Source of the DNA: Aeromonas veronii
GTDB lineage: Bacteria; Pseudomonadota; Gammaproteobacteria; Enterobacterales; Aeromonadaceae
Reading direction: 5' to 3'
NCBI GenBank assembly: GCA_041319085.1
Contig: CP101033.1
Coordinates: forward strand, 1,390,501-1,454,500
Length of the DNA: 64,000 nt
Positions 18,066 through 25,360 of this stretch are shown piece by piece. Position numbers and translations under genes: made by a program. The notes beneath the pieces were generated by a model that saw only the letters and a list, made by a program, of their open reading frames with translations, was not told where the DNA came from and ran no database searches. How positions within the stretch are numbered: position 1 is the first letter of the stretch; each line of letters opens with the position of its first letter.

Positions 18066-18802
18066 TGGGCGCGGCACTACTGCTGCAAACCCTGGCGGCT
18101 CCTCTGGGAGCCGCTTTGCTATCGTGGCGCTGGCCGCGACTGGGGTATCTGTGGGGTGCACTGGCGCTCTGGCTGGTGGGATCCTGGCTCGGCGGCCTCT
18201 ATGGCATGCCGGAAAAGGCGTGGCAGTGGCTGCCGCTGACCCTGCTGGTCCCTGCCATCGCGGCTCAGGTGAACGATCTGCGCGGCTCGCTGCTGCTCTT
18301 TGCCGTTATCAGTGCGCTGGTGTGGTGGCAGGGATTGGCCTCTGTGCTGGCCAGCGAACCCGGGATCTGGCTGGCGCTGCTGCCCGCCATCCTCTGGTTT
18401 GGCTGGAGCACCTTGCGCTGTGACAGCCGCGAGGGGCTCGGGTTTGCCCTCGGCTTTATCTGGCTGGCGCTGGTGATCGGCATCGATGGCAGTCTGCTGA
18501 TTGCCCAGCTGGCCGGTGCGCTGGCCGCTTTTGCCGGTTTTCGCGCCCTGCTCGCCACGTTCGTGGGTATCAAGGTGGCTCCTGCCGGACTGGCGCTGGC
18601 CCTCGCCTTCGTCCAGATGCTCGCCTGGCAGTATGTGGAGGTGCCGCTGCTGGTGTTGCTGCCGGTCTGGTTGCTGCCGCTGCTGGAGTGGACGTTGCGC
18701 GACAAACCGTGGCCAGTACGCTGGGGGGCTCTGAGCCTGCTCGCCGTCGCGGGAACCGGACTCAGCCTGTGGTGGGTGTGGCCTGCTGCTTCTTTGTACT
18801 GA
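18065..18802 (+). CDS. Uncharacterised polytopic membrane protein coupled to YceI
   Basis: A 245-residue protein with seven to eight hydrophobic segments, very rich in Leu, Ala and Trp. Its start overlaps the YceI stop by one base, so expression is coupled. I see no haem-ligand histidine pairs and no cytochrome b561 pattern (very few His residues at all), so it is not the usual YceI partner. Function unknown; a lipid or isoprenoid role together with YceI is only a guess. Confidence 0.65.
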   Translation: MGAALLLQTLAAPLGAALLSWRWPRLGYLWGALALWLVGSWLGGLYGMPEKAWQWLPLTLLVPAIAAQVNDLRGSLLLFAVISALVWWQGLASVLASEPGIWLALLPAILWFGWSTLRCDSREGLGFALGFIWLALVIGIDGSLLIAQLAGALAAFAGFRALLATFVGIKVAPAGLALALAFVQMLAWQYVEVPLLVLLPVWLLPLLEWTLRDKPWPVRWGALSLLAVAGTGLSLWWVWPAASLY

Positions 18803-18925
18803 TTTTTGCATGAGAAACAGGCAATTACAGTCATTTTTGCATACCCGCTCATACTCTTGGCAGATAATGATTGAGCCCCCTATGTGTTTCAGATAAAAAG
18901 GATTTTCATTTTATTTGGACACACA

Positions 18926-18953
18926 CAGAACCCGGCCGCGCCGGGTTCTGTTT
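18926..18953 (+). terminator. Terminator/hairpin ahead of the SAHH-like gene
   Basis: Perfect 10-bp stem CAGAACCCGG/CCGGGTTCTG with loop CCGCG, followed by TTTG. It probably ends the YceI operon; the short T-run makes it moderate in strength. Confidence 0.65.
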
Positions 18954-18984
18954 GCCTGCTTTGCGGCACATAAGGAGGCCACAG

Positions 18985-20109
18985 TTGCGCAGTCAAGGAT
19001 CTGAGCATCTGTTTTTTCGCCATTTCACCGGACAGGGACGCATCGATGGTCTCTGCATTCTGCTGGTCACTCACCTGCTGCCCGATCGCCCCCGTTTTAT
19101 CGAAGCGCTTGCCCAGATTGGGCGGATCGGCGCCATTTTGCCCAAACCGAAATCGGTACACGGCCCGACCCTGGAGTGGGTATCCCAGCACTATCCGGTA
19201 TTGCCCCTTAACCGGCACTGGACCAATGATCCTGACAGCATCATCCAGCAGATTGTCCCGCTGGTGGCCCACCACGAACGGCTGTTGATCCTCGATATAG
19301 GCGGTTACTTCGCCAAAACCCAGGTGATCTTGAGCGAATACTTCGGCCCCCGTTTCCTCGGGGTGGTGGAGATGACCGAGAACGGCCATCAGCGCTATGA
19401 GCAGGAGGTGCTGGCGACCCCGGTGGTGTCAGTGGCTCGCAGCCCCCTCAAGCAGGCCGAGGATATCCAGATTGGTCTGAGCGTGGTCTACTCCGCCGAG
19501 TCGCTGGCCCGCACCCTCAACCGCACCTTCAACGTCTGCGAAGCCGTGCTGTTTGGTTATGGCAAGGTGGGGCGCAGCATCGCCCGCGACCTGCGCTGCC
19601 GCAACCTCCATCTCGGGCTGGTGGAGACCGATGTGCTGCGACAGGTCGACGCGCTCTCTCACGGTTTTCGCCTGATCACCAAGGCCGAGGCCCTTGGCCG
19701 CGCCGAGCTGGTGATCTGCTCCACCGGCAATGGCTCGCTGGACTTGGCGGATCTGCAGGCGCTGCGCCCCGGCACCATGGTGGCCTCGGTCACCTCTGCC
19801 GACGACGAGTTCGCCTTCTCGCTGGCCCAGTTGCCGTGGTCGAGCGAAGAGGTGTGCCCCCACGTGCTGGCCCTCAACCGGCCGGATGGTACCCAAATCT
19901 ACCTGCTCAATCGGGGCGAGGCGGTCAACTTCGTCCATGGCGCCGTGATTGGCGAATATGTCTATCTGGTGCTGGCGGAGATCATGGAAGGGATCCGGAT
20001 GCTGGCGGTAGCCCCTCTTGCTCCCGGCCTGTTCGAGCTGCCAGAATCGGTGATGCGTACCATTGCCCGCCATTGGCTGGCCGATTTTCATGGGGTTGAG
20101 CAGCACTGA
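18985..20109 (+). CDS. S-adenosylhomocysteine hydrolase-like NAD-binding protein lacking key catalytic residues
   Basis: A 374-residue protein. I choose the TTG at 18985 because AGGAGG sits six bases upstream (18973-18978); the open frame extends further but across the hairpin. It has the SAHH fold order: LLILDIGGYF (101-109) for DDGGD, EMTENGHQRY (129-138) for EETTTG, SPLKQAEDIQ (153-162) for the K/D segment, then the NAD-binding VLFGYGKVGRS (188-198). The catalytic Asp (DDGG becomes DIGG), the Asn after KxxxD, and the GHFD histidine (here SADD) are missing. So it probably binds NAD and perhaps a nucleoside but does not perform standard SAH hydrolysis. Gammaproteobacteria normally use Pfs/LuxS for SAH. 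Confidence 0.75.
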   Translation: MRSQGSEHLFFRHFTGQGRIDGLCILLVTHLLPDRPRFIEALAQIGRIGAILPKPKSVHGPTLEWVSQHYPVLPLNRHWTNDPDSIIQQIVPLVAHHERLLILDIGGYFAKTQVILSEYFGPRFLGVVEMTENGHQRYEQEVLATPVVSVARSPLKQAEDIQIGLSVVYSAESLARTLNRTFNVCEAVLFGYGKVGRSIARDLRCRNLHLGLVETDVLRQVDALSHGFRLITKAEALGRAELVICSTGNGSLDLADLQALRPGTMVASVTSADDEFAFSLAQLPWSSEEVCPHVLALNRPDGTQIYLLNRGEAVNFVHGAVIGEYVYLVLAEIMEGIRMLAVAPLAPGLFELPESVMRTIARHWLADFHGVEQH

Positions 20110-20186
20110 TTTGACCAAACCGGGATCGGCCATTGGGCGACAGGTACGCCACGTCCCGCCATTGTCCGTTTTTTATGGAGTCACTG

Positions 20187-20495
20187 ATGACCGAGTCTGA
20201 AACCCTGATCAGCAAACCCCGCATCGAAATCCGCTACTGCACCCTCTGTCGCTGGATGCTGCGCGCCGCCTGGCTGGCGCAGGAGCTGCTCTCCACCTTC
20301 GACAGTGAGCTGGGGGAGGTGGCGCTGGTGCCGGCCAGCAAGGGAGAGTTCCGCATTCTGGTGGGCGGGGTGCAGGTGTGGGATCGGGTGGTCGATGACG
20401 GCTTCCCCGAGGCCAAGGAGATCAAGCAGCGGGTGCGCGATCTCATCGCCCCTGAGCGGGATCTCGGCCACTCGGATCGCAAGGCGGCCGAGTAA
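20187..20495 (+). CDS. SelT/SelW/SelH-family thioredoxin-like protein (Cys form)
   Basis: A 102-residue member of the Rdx/SelW family. The signature is RYCTLCRWMLRAAWLAQELL with C18-x2-C21; selenoprotein relatives carry Sec at the second position, here it is a normal Cys codon (TGT). The rest (FRILVGGVQVWDRVVDDGFPEAKEIKQRVRD) matches the family's GxFEVxxxG..IWxRxxxGGFPE pattern. It follows the SAHH-like gene by 77 bp. The start at 20187 has GGAG upstream; an ATG at 20175 is possible. Its redox partner is unknown. Confidence 0.85.
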   Translation: MTESETLISKPRIEIRYCTLCRWMLRAAWLAQELLSTFDSELGEVALVPASKGEFRILVGGVQVWDRVVDDGFPEAKEIKQRVRDLIAPERDLGHSDRKAAE

Positions 20496-20541
20496 CGCCA
20501 GATGTGCCGAGCGCCTCGAAAAGGTGTTCAGCATGAGAGAA

Positions 20542-20576
20542 AAAGGAGAGGGAGGCCATGGCCTCCCTCTCCTTTG
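20542..20576. terminator. Bidirectional terminator between the SelW-like gene and pepT
   Basis: Perfect 16-bp inverted repeat centred on 20558-20559 (AAAGGAGAGGGAGGCC, then AT, then its complement), with T-rich sequence on the right and A-rich on the left, serving both convergent genes. Confidence 0.9.
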
Positions 20577-20607
20577 TTGTCGTGGTCGGGTCGTGAGGAC
20601 GACTCGA

Positions 20608-21831
20608 TTAACCGCGCCAGGCCGCGGTGAGGCGCACCAGCTCCACCAGGGTGGCGACCGATTTTTCCATCGATTGCAGCGGGATGAACTCGTGCTTGCC
20701 GTGGAAGTTGTGGCCACCGGTGAAGAGGTTGGGGCAGGGCAGGCCCATAAAGGAGAGGCGGGCGCCATCGGTTCCGCCGCGAATGGGCTTGATCTTGGGC
20801 ACCACGTCAGCGGCCTCCATGGCGGCGCGGGCCAGCTCGACGATGTGCATGTGCGGCTCAATCTGGCTGCGCATGTTGCGATAGCTGTCGGTCAGGGTCA
20901 GCTCGATGCGGGCCTTGGGATACTCGGCCTGCAGGGCGGCGACCCGGTTCTGCATCTCAGCCTTGCGCGCGGCGAAATGTTGGTCGTCGAAGTCACGGAT
21001 GATGTAGTGCAGGCTGGTCTCTTCTACGGTGCCACTCATCTGGGCCAGATGGAAGAAGCCCTCATAACCATCGGTGCACTCTGGCGTCTGCTCGGCAGGC
21101 ATGGCGGCGTGGAAGTGGGCGGCCAGGGTTTGGCTGTTGATCATGCTGCCCTTGGCGGTGCCGGGGTGGACGTTGTTGCCGACAAAACGCACCGTGGCGC
21201 TGGCTCCGTTGAAGTTTTCATACTCCAGCTCGCCCAGCTCGCCGCCATCCACGGTATAGGCCCACTTGGCCGGGAATCTGTCCAGCGGGAACAGGTTGGC
21301 GCCACGGCCGATCTCTTCATCCGGGGTGAAGCCGACCCAGATATCGCCACGCGGGATCTCGGGGTGGGCCTGCAGGTGATCGATGGCGGTGAGGATCTCG
21401 GCAATGCCGGCCTTGTCGTCGGCGCCGAGCAGGGTGGTGCCGTCGGTGGTGATGAGATCCTGACCCAGATAGTTTTTCAGGAAGCGGTAGTCACGGATGG
21501 CGAGCACCTCGTCACCCTTGCCAAGACAGATGTCGCCGCCCTGATAGTTCTCGATGATTTGCGGTACTACGTGCTCCGCCTCGTAGTCAGCGGTATCCAT
21601 GTGGGCAATCAGGCCGATGGCTGGGGCATCCGGCTGGTTGCCGGGCAGGTAGCCGGTGAGGTAGCCGTGCTCATCCAGAGTGACCTGGGTCAGCCCCAGC
21701 GCCTTCATCTCCTCTTGTAGGGCACGGGCAAAGATCAGCTGGCCTTCGCTGCTGGGGCAGGCTGGATTGGTCTCATCGGAGCGGGTATGAAAAGTTACGT
21801 AACGCAGAAAACGCTCAAGCAGGGTATCCAT
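20608..21831 (-). CDS. pepT: Peptidase T (tripeptide aminopeptidase)
   Basis: A 407-residue cytosolic M20B metallopeptidase that removes N-terminal residues from tripeptides. Zinc ligands are in IAHMDTAD (H78, D80), TLLGADDKAGIAE (bridging Asp), FTPDEEIGRGA (catalytic Glu pair) and the C-terminal FTGGHNFHGKHEFI. Length matches E. coli PepT (408). Monocistronic, ended by the shared terminator at 20542. Confidence 0.96.
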   Translation of the reverse strand: MDTLLERFLRYVTFHTRSDETNPACPSSEGQLIFARALQEEMKALGLTQVTLDEHGYLTGYLPGNQPDAPAIGLIAHMDTADYEAEHVVPQIIENYQGGDICLGKGDEVLAIRDYRFLKNYLGQDLITTDGTTLLGADDKAGIAEILTAIDHLQAHPEIPRGDIWVGFTPDEEIGRGANLFPLDRFPAKWAYTVDGGELGELEYENFNGASATVRFVGNNVHPGTAKGSMINSQTLAAHFHAAMPAEQTPECTDGYEGFFHLAQMSGTVEETSLHYIIRDFDDQHFAARKAEMQNRVAALQAEYPKARIELTLTDSYRNMRSQIEPHMHIVELARAAMEAADVVPKIKPIRGGTDGARLSFMGLPCPNLFTGGHNFHGKHEFIPLQSMEKSVATLVELVRLTAAWRG

Positions 21832-22196
21832 TAGTCAGCCTCTAACCGGTTGTGAGCGGCCATTGTGGCCAATCCGTGCGGGGCACTCATTGCGTCAGCG
21901 CAGGTTTTTCCCATTTTTTGACGCAAGGTGAGGGCGGGGAATGTGCGGAGCGTGGCGCAACCTCGGGGAGGGGCAGCGCATAAATGTTGTATTTATCGCG
22001 ATATTTAGGCGCTGGCGGTGGCGGTCAAATGCCCCACAGCTACCGCACCGCAAGGCGTCAGCCCCATCACACCGTTTTCACATACTTTTCAAGGGAAAAC
22101 CGGGCTGTCGCATAACCTGCGCCATCCCAGAGCCCGCCTGCCCGCCAGCAAGATTTGAGAGGCTTATTAAAAGGGGATTTTGAACACTATTTTTTA

Positions 22197-22226
22197 TTGT
22201 CACCGCCTGCGGTAAGTGTGTACACT
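22197..22226 (+). promoter_or_regulatory. Candidate speA promoter
   Basis: TTGTCA (22197-22202), 18-bp spacer, TACACT (22221-22226), in an AT-rich setting. It would give a leader of roughly 610 nt before the speA ATG. Confidence 0.5.
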
Positions 22227-22488
22227 CCGCGCCGATCCGAAGGTAACCCTGAAGCAGGCCGAGCCGCCAGAAACCGGACCGATCATACGCCTATAGGGCG
22301 AGGCACGCAGAAACGACAGACACTGCTGGGGAATGGTTTCTTTAATACCGGTTAGGCTCCGGTATCAGGGAGAACAACAGACTCTCATCCTTCATTTGAC
22401 CGAGTGGGCCAGCGGCTCATCATCTTCCCTTGTCATGGGCGGTCACTGACGGTGAAGTGGGCTGTGTTGTCGTCGTCTATCAACACGC

Positions 22489-22614
22489 ATGCGTGCTGGC
22501 GCCTTCGCTTCTCTTCCTTGGAACCCTCTCCTTCTGTCGGGATCGCTGCCGAATGATGAACTGACGGCGTGGCTGATGTCGTCTGTCATCAAAGTACCGC
22601 GGCGCCCCGTTTAA
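22489..22614 (+). CDS. Possible 41-residue leader peptide upstream of speA
   Basis: An ATG-started frame within the speA leader encodes 41 residues (begins MRAGAFASLPWNPLL, ends VIKVPRRPV, then TAA). No clear ribosome site precedes the ATG, and the frame stays open upstream to 22456. It ends directly before a structured segment. The position, the arginine codons near the stop and the polyamine pathway downstream recall regulatory leader peptides such as SpeFL, but no sequence match to one is claimed. Confidence 0.25.
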   Translation: MRAGAFASLPWNPLLLSGSLPNDELTAWLMSSVIKVPRRPV

Positions 22615-22667
22615 GGTGGCACCGCATACCGTTGAGCTTGATGTAAAGCCACCAGCCCCACATCAAG
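22615..22667 (+). promoter_or_regulatory. Possible pseudoknot in the speA leader
   Basis: Starting at the base after the leader-ORF stop codon, GGTGGC (22615-22620) can pair with GCCACC (22648-22653), which lies in the loop of a perfect stem CTTGATGT (22637-22644)/ACATCAAG (22660-22667). Crossing pairs of 6 and 8 bp make an H-type pseudoknot or two competing hairpins. Pairing is seen; function is inference. Confidence 0.35.
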
Positions 22668-22845
22668 ACTCGTTACTTCCCCAAGATCCACCAGGCAGCC
22701 TCAGGCTTGCCGCGATGTGCAAAGCGTTGGTTAGTGTGGCTGCGTCTCGTGATGGCAGCGCCCGCCGCACTTTGCGCTAGATGGTCTGGATGTGATTGAG
22801 GGTAACGAAGGCGACTTTGGGTCGCTCATTTGCGAGGCATAGCCC

Positions 22846-24747
22846 ATGACTAACTGGTCCAGCAAGGACTCCTTGAAGGTCTACAACGTTCCCTACTGGG
22901 GTGCGGGTTTTTTCAATATCAATGACGCCGGTCATGTGACCGTCGCCCCCGACAAATCACGCCCTGACGCGCATATCGTCATCTCTGATGCCATCGAACA
23001 GCTGCGTCAGTCCGGGCTGACCACCCCCGTGTTGCTGCGCTTCCCCGACATTCTCAAGAGTCGGGTCGATGCACTGTTCAACGCCTTTGGTCAGGCCATC
23101 GAGAAGTCAGGCTATGAAGGGGACTACCTCTGCGTTTACCCGATCAAGGTAAACCAGCAGCGTCGTGTCATCGAGACCATCAGCCAGTCCTACAGCGACA
23201 AGCCCCGGCTTGGCCTGGAAGCTGGTTCCAAACCGGAACTGCTGGCCGTGTTGTCCCATCACCATGAGCAAGGCTCGGTGATCGTCTGCAACGGTTATAA
23301 AGACCGCGAATATATCCGCCACGCTCTGCTCGGCAACCTGATGGGCCACAAGGTCTACATCGTGGTGGAGAAGCCCTCCGAGCTGGAAATGGTGCTGGAC
23401 GAGTCAGCGCGTCTCAACATCAAGCCCAACATCGGGGTGCGTGCCAAGCTTGCGTCCACCGGCTCCGGCATGTGGGAATCGAGCGGCGGCTCCATGTCCA
23501 AATTTGGTCTCTCCGCCTCCCAGATCCTGGCGCTGATCGAGCGTCTGCGCGGGCTGGGCAAGCTGGATTGCCTGCAACTGCTGCACTTCCATCTGGGCTC
23601 CCAGATCGCCAACATCCGCGACATTCAGGGTGGCATCCGCGAGTGCGGTCGTTTCTACGCCGAACTGCGTCGCCTCGGTGCCAACATCGACGTCGTTGAC
23701 GTCGGCGGCGGTCTGGGGGTGGACTACGAGGGAACCCGTTCCCAGAGCCACTGCTCCGCCAACTACAGCCTCTCCGAGTACGCCAACAACGTGGTGTGGG
23801 GCATCGGCGATGTCTGCCGCGAGTTCGACCTGCCGCATCCGACCATCATCAGCGAGTCTGGCCGAGCCCTGACCGCTCACCACGCCGTGCTGGTCACCAA
23901 TATCATTGGTGCCGAAGGGGTGGAGATGAATGACATCAGCGCGCCGGATGAAGATGCACCGACCATTCTGCAGAACATGTGGAAAGGGTGGCTGGATCTG
24001 CGCAGCGAAGATCCCTCCCTGTTGGAGATCTTCCACGACTCGGTAGCCGATCTGGGTGACGTCAACACCCAGTACACCATGGGCCTGCTCGACCTTGAAC
24101 AGCGCGCCTGGGCAGAGATGCTGCACCAGAACACCTGTCTGGCGCTCAAAGAGCTGCTCAATCCGGTCAACCGCAACCACCGCGCGCTGGCTGACGAACT
24201 GAGTGAAAAGCTGGCGGACAAGTGCTTTGCCAACTTCTCCCTGTTCCAGTCCCTGCCGGATGCCTGGGGTATCGGGCAGGTGTTCCCGGTGATGCCGCTG
24301 GCCGGCCTCGATCGTCCGCTCAGCCGTCGCGGCATCCTGATGGATATCACCTGTGACTCCGATGGTCAGGTCGAGCACTACGTCGACGGTCTGGGGGTCG
24401 AAAGCACCCTGCCGATGCCGGTGTATGGCGAGAACGAAGAGTGCCACGTTGGCTTCTTCCTGGTCGGTGCCTATCAGGAGATCCTGGGGGATCTGCACAA
24501 CCTGTTCGGTGATACCCACTGCGCGGAAGTGTGGCTGGACGAGGAAGGCAAGATGGACATTCGCAACGTGGTGCGCGGTGATACCGTTGACCAACTGCTG
24601 CGTTACGTCAACATCGACCCGTCCGTGATCCGCGAGAACTACCAGCGCATCGCTTCCCACCCGGCGCTGGACGACGCGACTCGCAAAGCCCTGCTCGACG
24701 AGCTGGAGCTGGGTCTGCAAGGCTACGCCTATCTGGAAGACGAATAA
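22846..24747 (+). CDS. speA: Biosynthetic arginine decarboxylase
   Basis: A 633-residue fold-type III PLP enzyme converting arginine to agmatine, the first step of the ADC route to putrescine. The PLP lysine is in CVYPIKVNQQ (K101); further hallmarks are GLEAGSKPELL, LLHFHLGSQIANI, VDVGGGLGVDYEG and ISESGRALTAHHA. Length is close to E. coli SpeA (658, the difference being N-terminal). GAGG lies eight bases before the ATG. Agmatinase (speB) is not directly downstream, because a strong terminator follows. Confidence 0.97.
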   Translation: MTNWSSKDSLKVYNVPYWGAGFFNINDAGHVTVAPDKSRPDAHIVISDAIEQLRQSGLTTPVLLRFPDILKSRVDALFNAFGQAIEKSGYEGDYLCVYPIKVNQQRRVIETISQSYSDKPRLGLEAGSKPELLAVLSHHHEQGSVIVCNGYKDREYIRHALLGNLMGHKVYIVVEKPSELEMVLDESARLNIKPNIGVRAKLASTGSGMWESSGGSMSKFGLSASQILALIERLRGLGKLDCLQLLHFHLGSQIANIRDIQGGIRECGRFYAELRRLGANIDVVDVGGGLGVDYEGTRSQSHCSANYSLSEYANNVVWGIGDVCREFDLPHPTIISESGRALTAHHAVLVTNIIGAEGVEMNDISAPDEDAPTILQNMWKGWLDLRSEDPSLLEIFHDSVADLGDVNTQYTMGLLDLEQRAWAEMLHQNTCLALKELLNPVNRNHRALADELSEKLADKCFANFSLFQSLPDAWGIGQVFPVMPLAGLDRPLSRRGILMDITCDSDGQVEHYVDGLGVESTLPMPVYGENEECHVGFFLVGAYQEILGDLHNLFGDTHCAEVWLDEEGKMDIRNVVRGDTVDQLLRYVNIDPSVIRENYQRIASHPALDDATRKALLDELELGLQGYAYLEDE

Positions 24748-24782
24748 GTCTTCGGCTTGACCCTCGCTTTTGAGGGAAAATG

Positions 24783-24812
24783 AAAAACGGCGCCTGCGGG
24801 CGCCGTTTTTGT
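24783..24812 (+). terminator. speA terminator
   Basis: Perfect 12-bp stem AAAAACGGCGCC/GGCGCCGTTTTT with loop TGCG. Confidence 0.95.
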
Positions 24813-24988
24813 TGCCGTCTCTTTTCTCTGTCACTGCAGGAGCAAGGGTTGGCTTGTTCCCAAGAGAGGTGATGGGTCGCTATATGGTGAAGCTCCCGCC
24901 ATTCCCTTGATCTGCATCAAGCCAGCTCCGCGCCGGTTACTCTACGGTCAGGAGTGATGTTGATGGGATGTAACAAAAGGATGTGCAT

Positions 24989-25177
24989 ATGGAACTGAAA
25001 AGGGACCCGAGATGCTATACCGACGTCTGTATCGACGGTAAGTGGTATCACTACGACCACTGCAGCACCCACGTCTACATGCTGATGGGAGGCGCCGCCC
25101 CGAGCCTTCAGCTGGCCTATGAGCCGAGCAGCGAAGAGGAGCTGATCGAGATGCTCCAGCAACTGGGGCGCTTCTGA
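24989..25177 (+). CDS. Small uncharacterised Cys/Tyr/His-rich protein
   Basis: A 62-residue protein; AAAAGG lies eight bases before the ATG at 24989 (a GTG at 24983 would add two residues). The N-terminal half is rich in Cys, Tyr and His (RCYTDVCIDGKWYHYDHC), the C-terminal half acidic (SSEEELIEMLQQLG). Three cysteines and nearby histidines could bind a metal, but no known motif is recognised. The codon bias and ribosome site support a real gene; function unknown. Confidence 0.55.
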   Translation: MELKRDPRCYTDVCIDGKWYHYDHCSTHVYMLMGGAAPSLQLAYEPSSEEELIEMLQQLGRF

Positions 25178-25323
25178 GTCACTGGGTATCAATGAGGTGA
25201 CGCTGGTGTTATCTGTGGCTCGCAGGCGGCTTGGTGTGCCTCACATCGCAGACAGTGCGCATCGGGATGTTCTGGATGAGTTGCTCATCAGGGATGCGTG
25301 GACAGGCGCGATACCGGGATAAT

Positions 25324-25350
25324 GCCGGGCTCATATTGAGCCCGGCTTGT
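25324..25350. terminator. Hairpin between the small gene and the chemotaxis receptor
   Basis: 10-bp stem GCCGGGCTCA/TGAGCCCGGC (25324-25333/25337-25346), loop TAT, followed by TTGT rightward and ATTATC leftward. Likely the receptor gene's terminator. Confidence 0.6.
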
Positions 25351-25360
25351 CAGTGCGCTG

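Larger units (their letters stand above)
21832..22845. other. 1-kb intergenic region between pepT and speA: promoters and a long speA leader
   Basis: No standard gene is convincing. It holds an inverted repeat TTGCGTCA (21890-21897)/TGACGCAA (21919-21926) near the pepT side, a speA promoter near 22197, a hairpin ATACCGG...CCGGTAT around 22346-22365, a palindrome CACGCATGCGTG (22484-22495), a 41-codon open frame (22489-22614), and a pseudoknot-like element (22615-22667). Confidence 0.6.

Noticed and set aside
22155..22355. 66-codon open frame in the speA promoter region
   Set aside because: It spans the predicted speA promoter and start site and has no ribosome site.
22484..22495. Palindrome CACGCATGCGTG in the speA leader as a separate regulator site
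   Set aside because: It lies deep in the transcribed leader and overlaps the possible ORF start; it may only be part of RNA folding.
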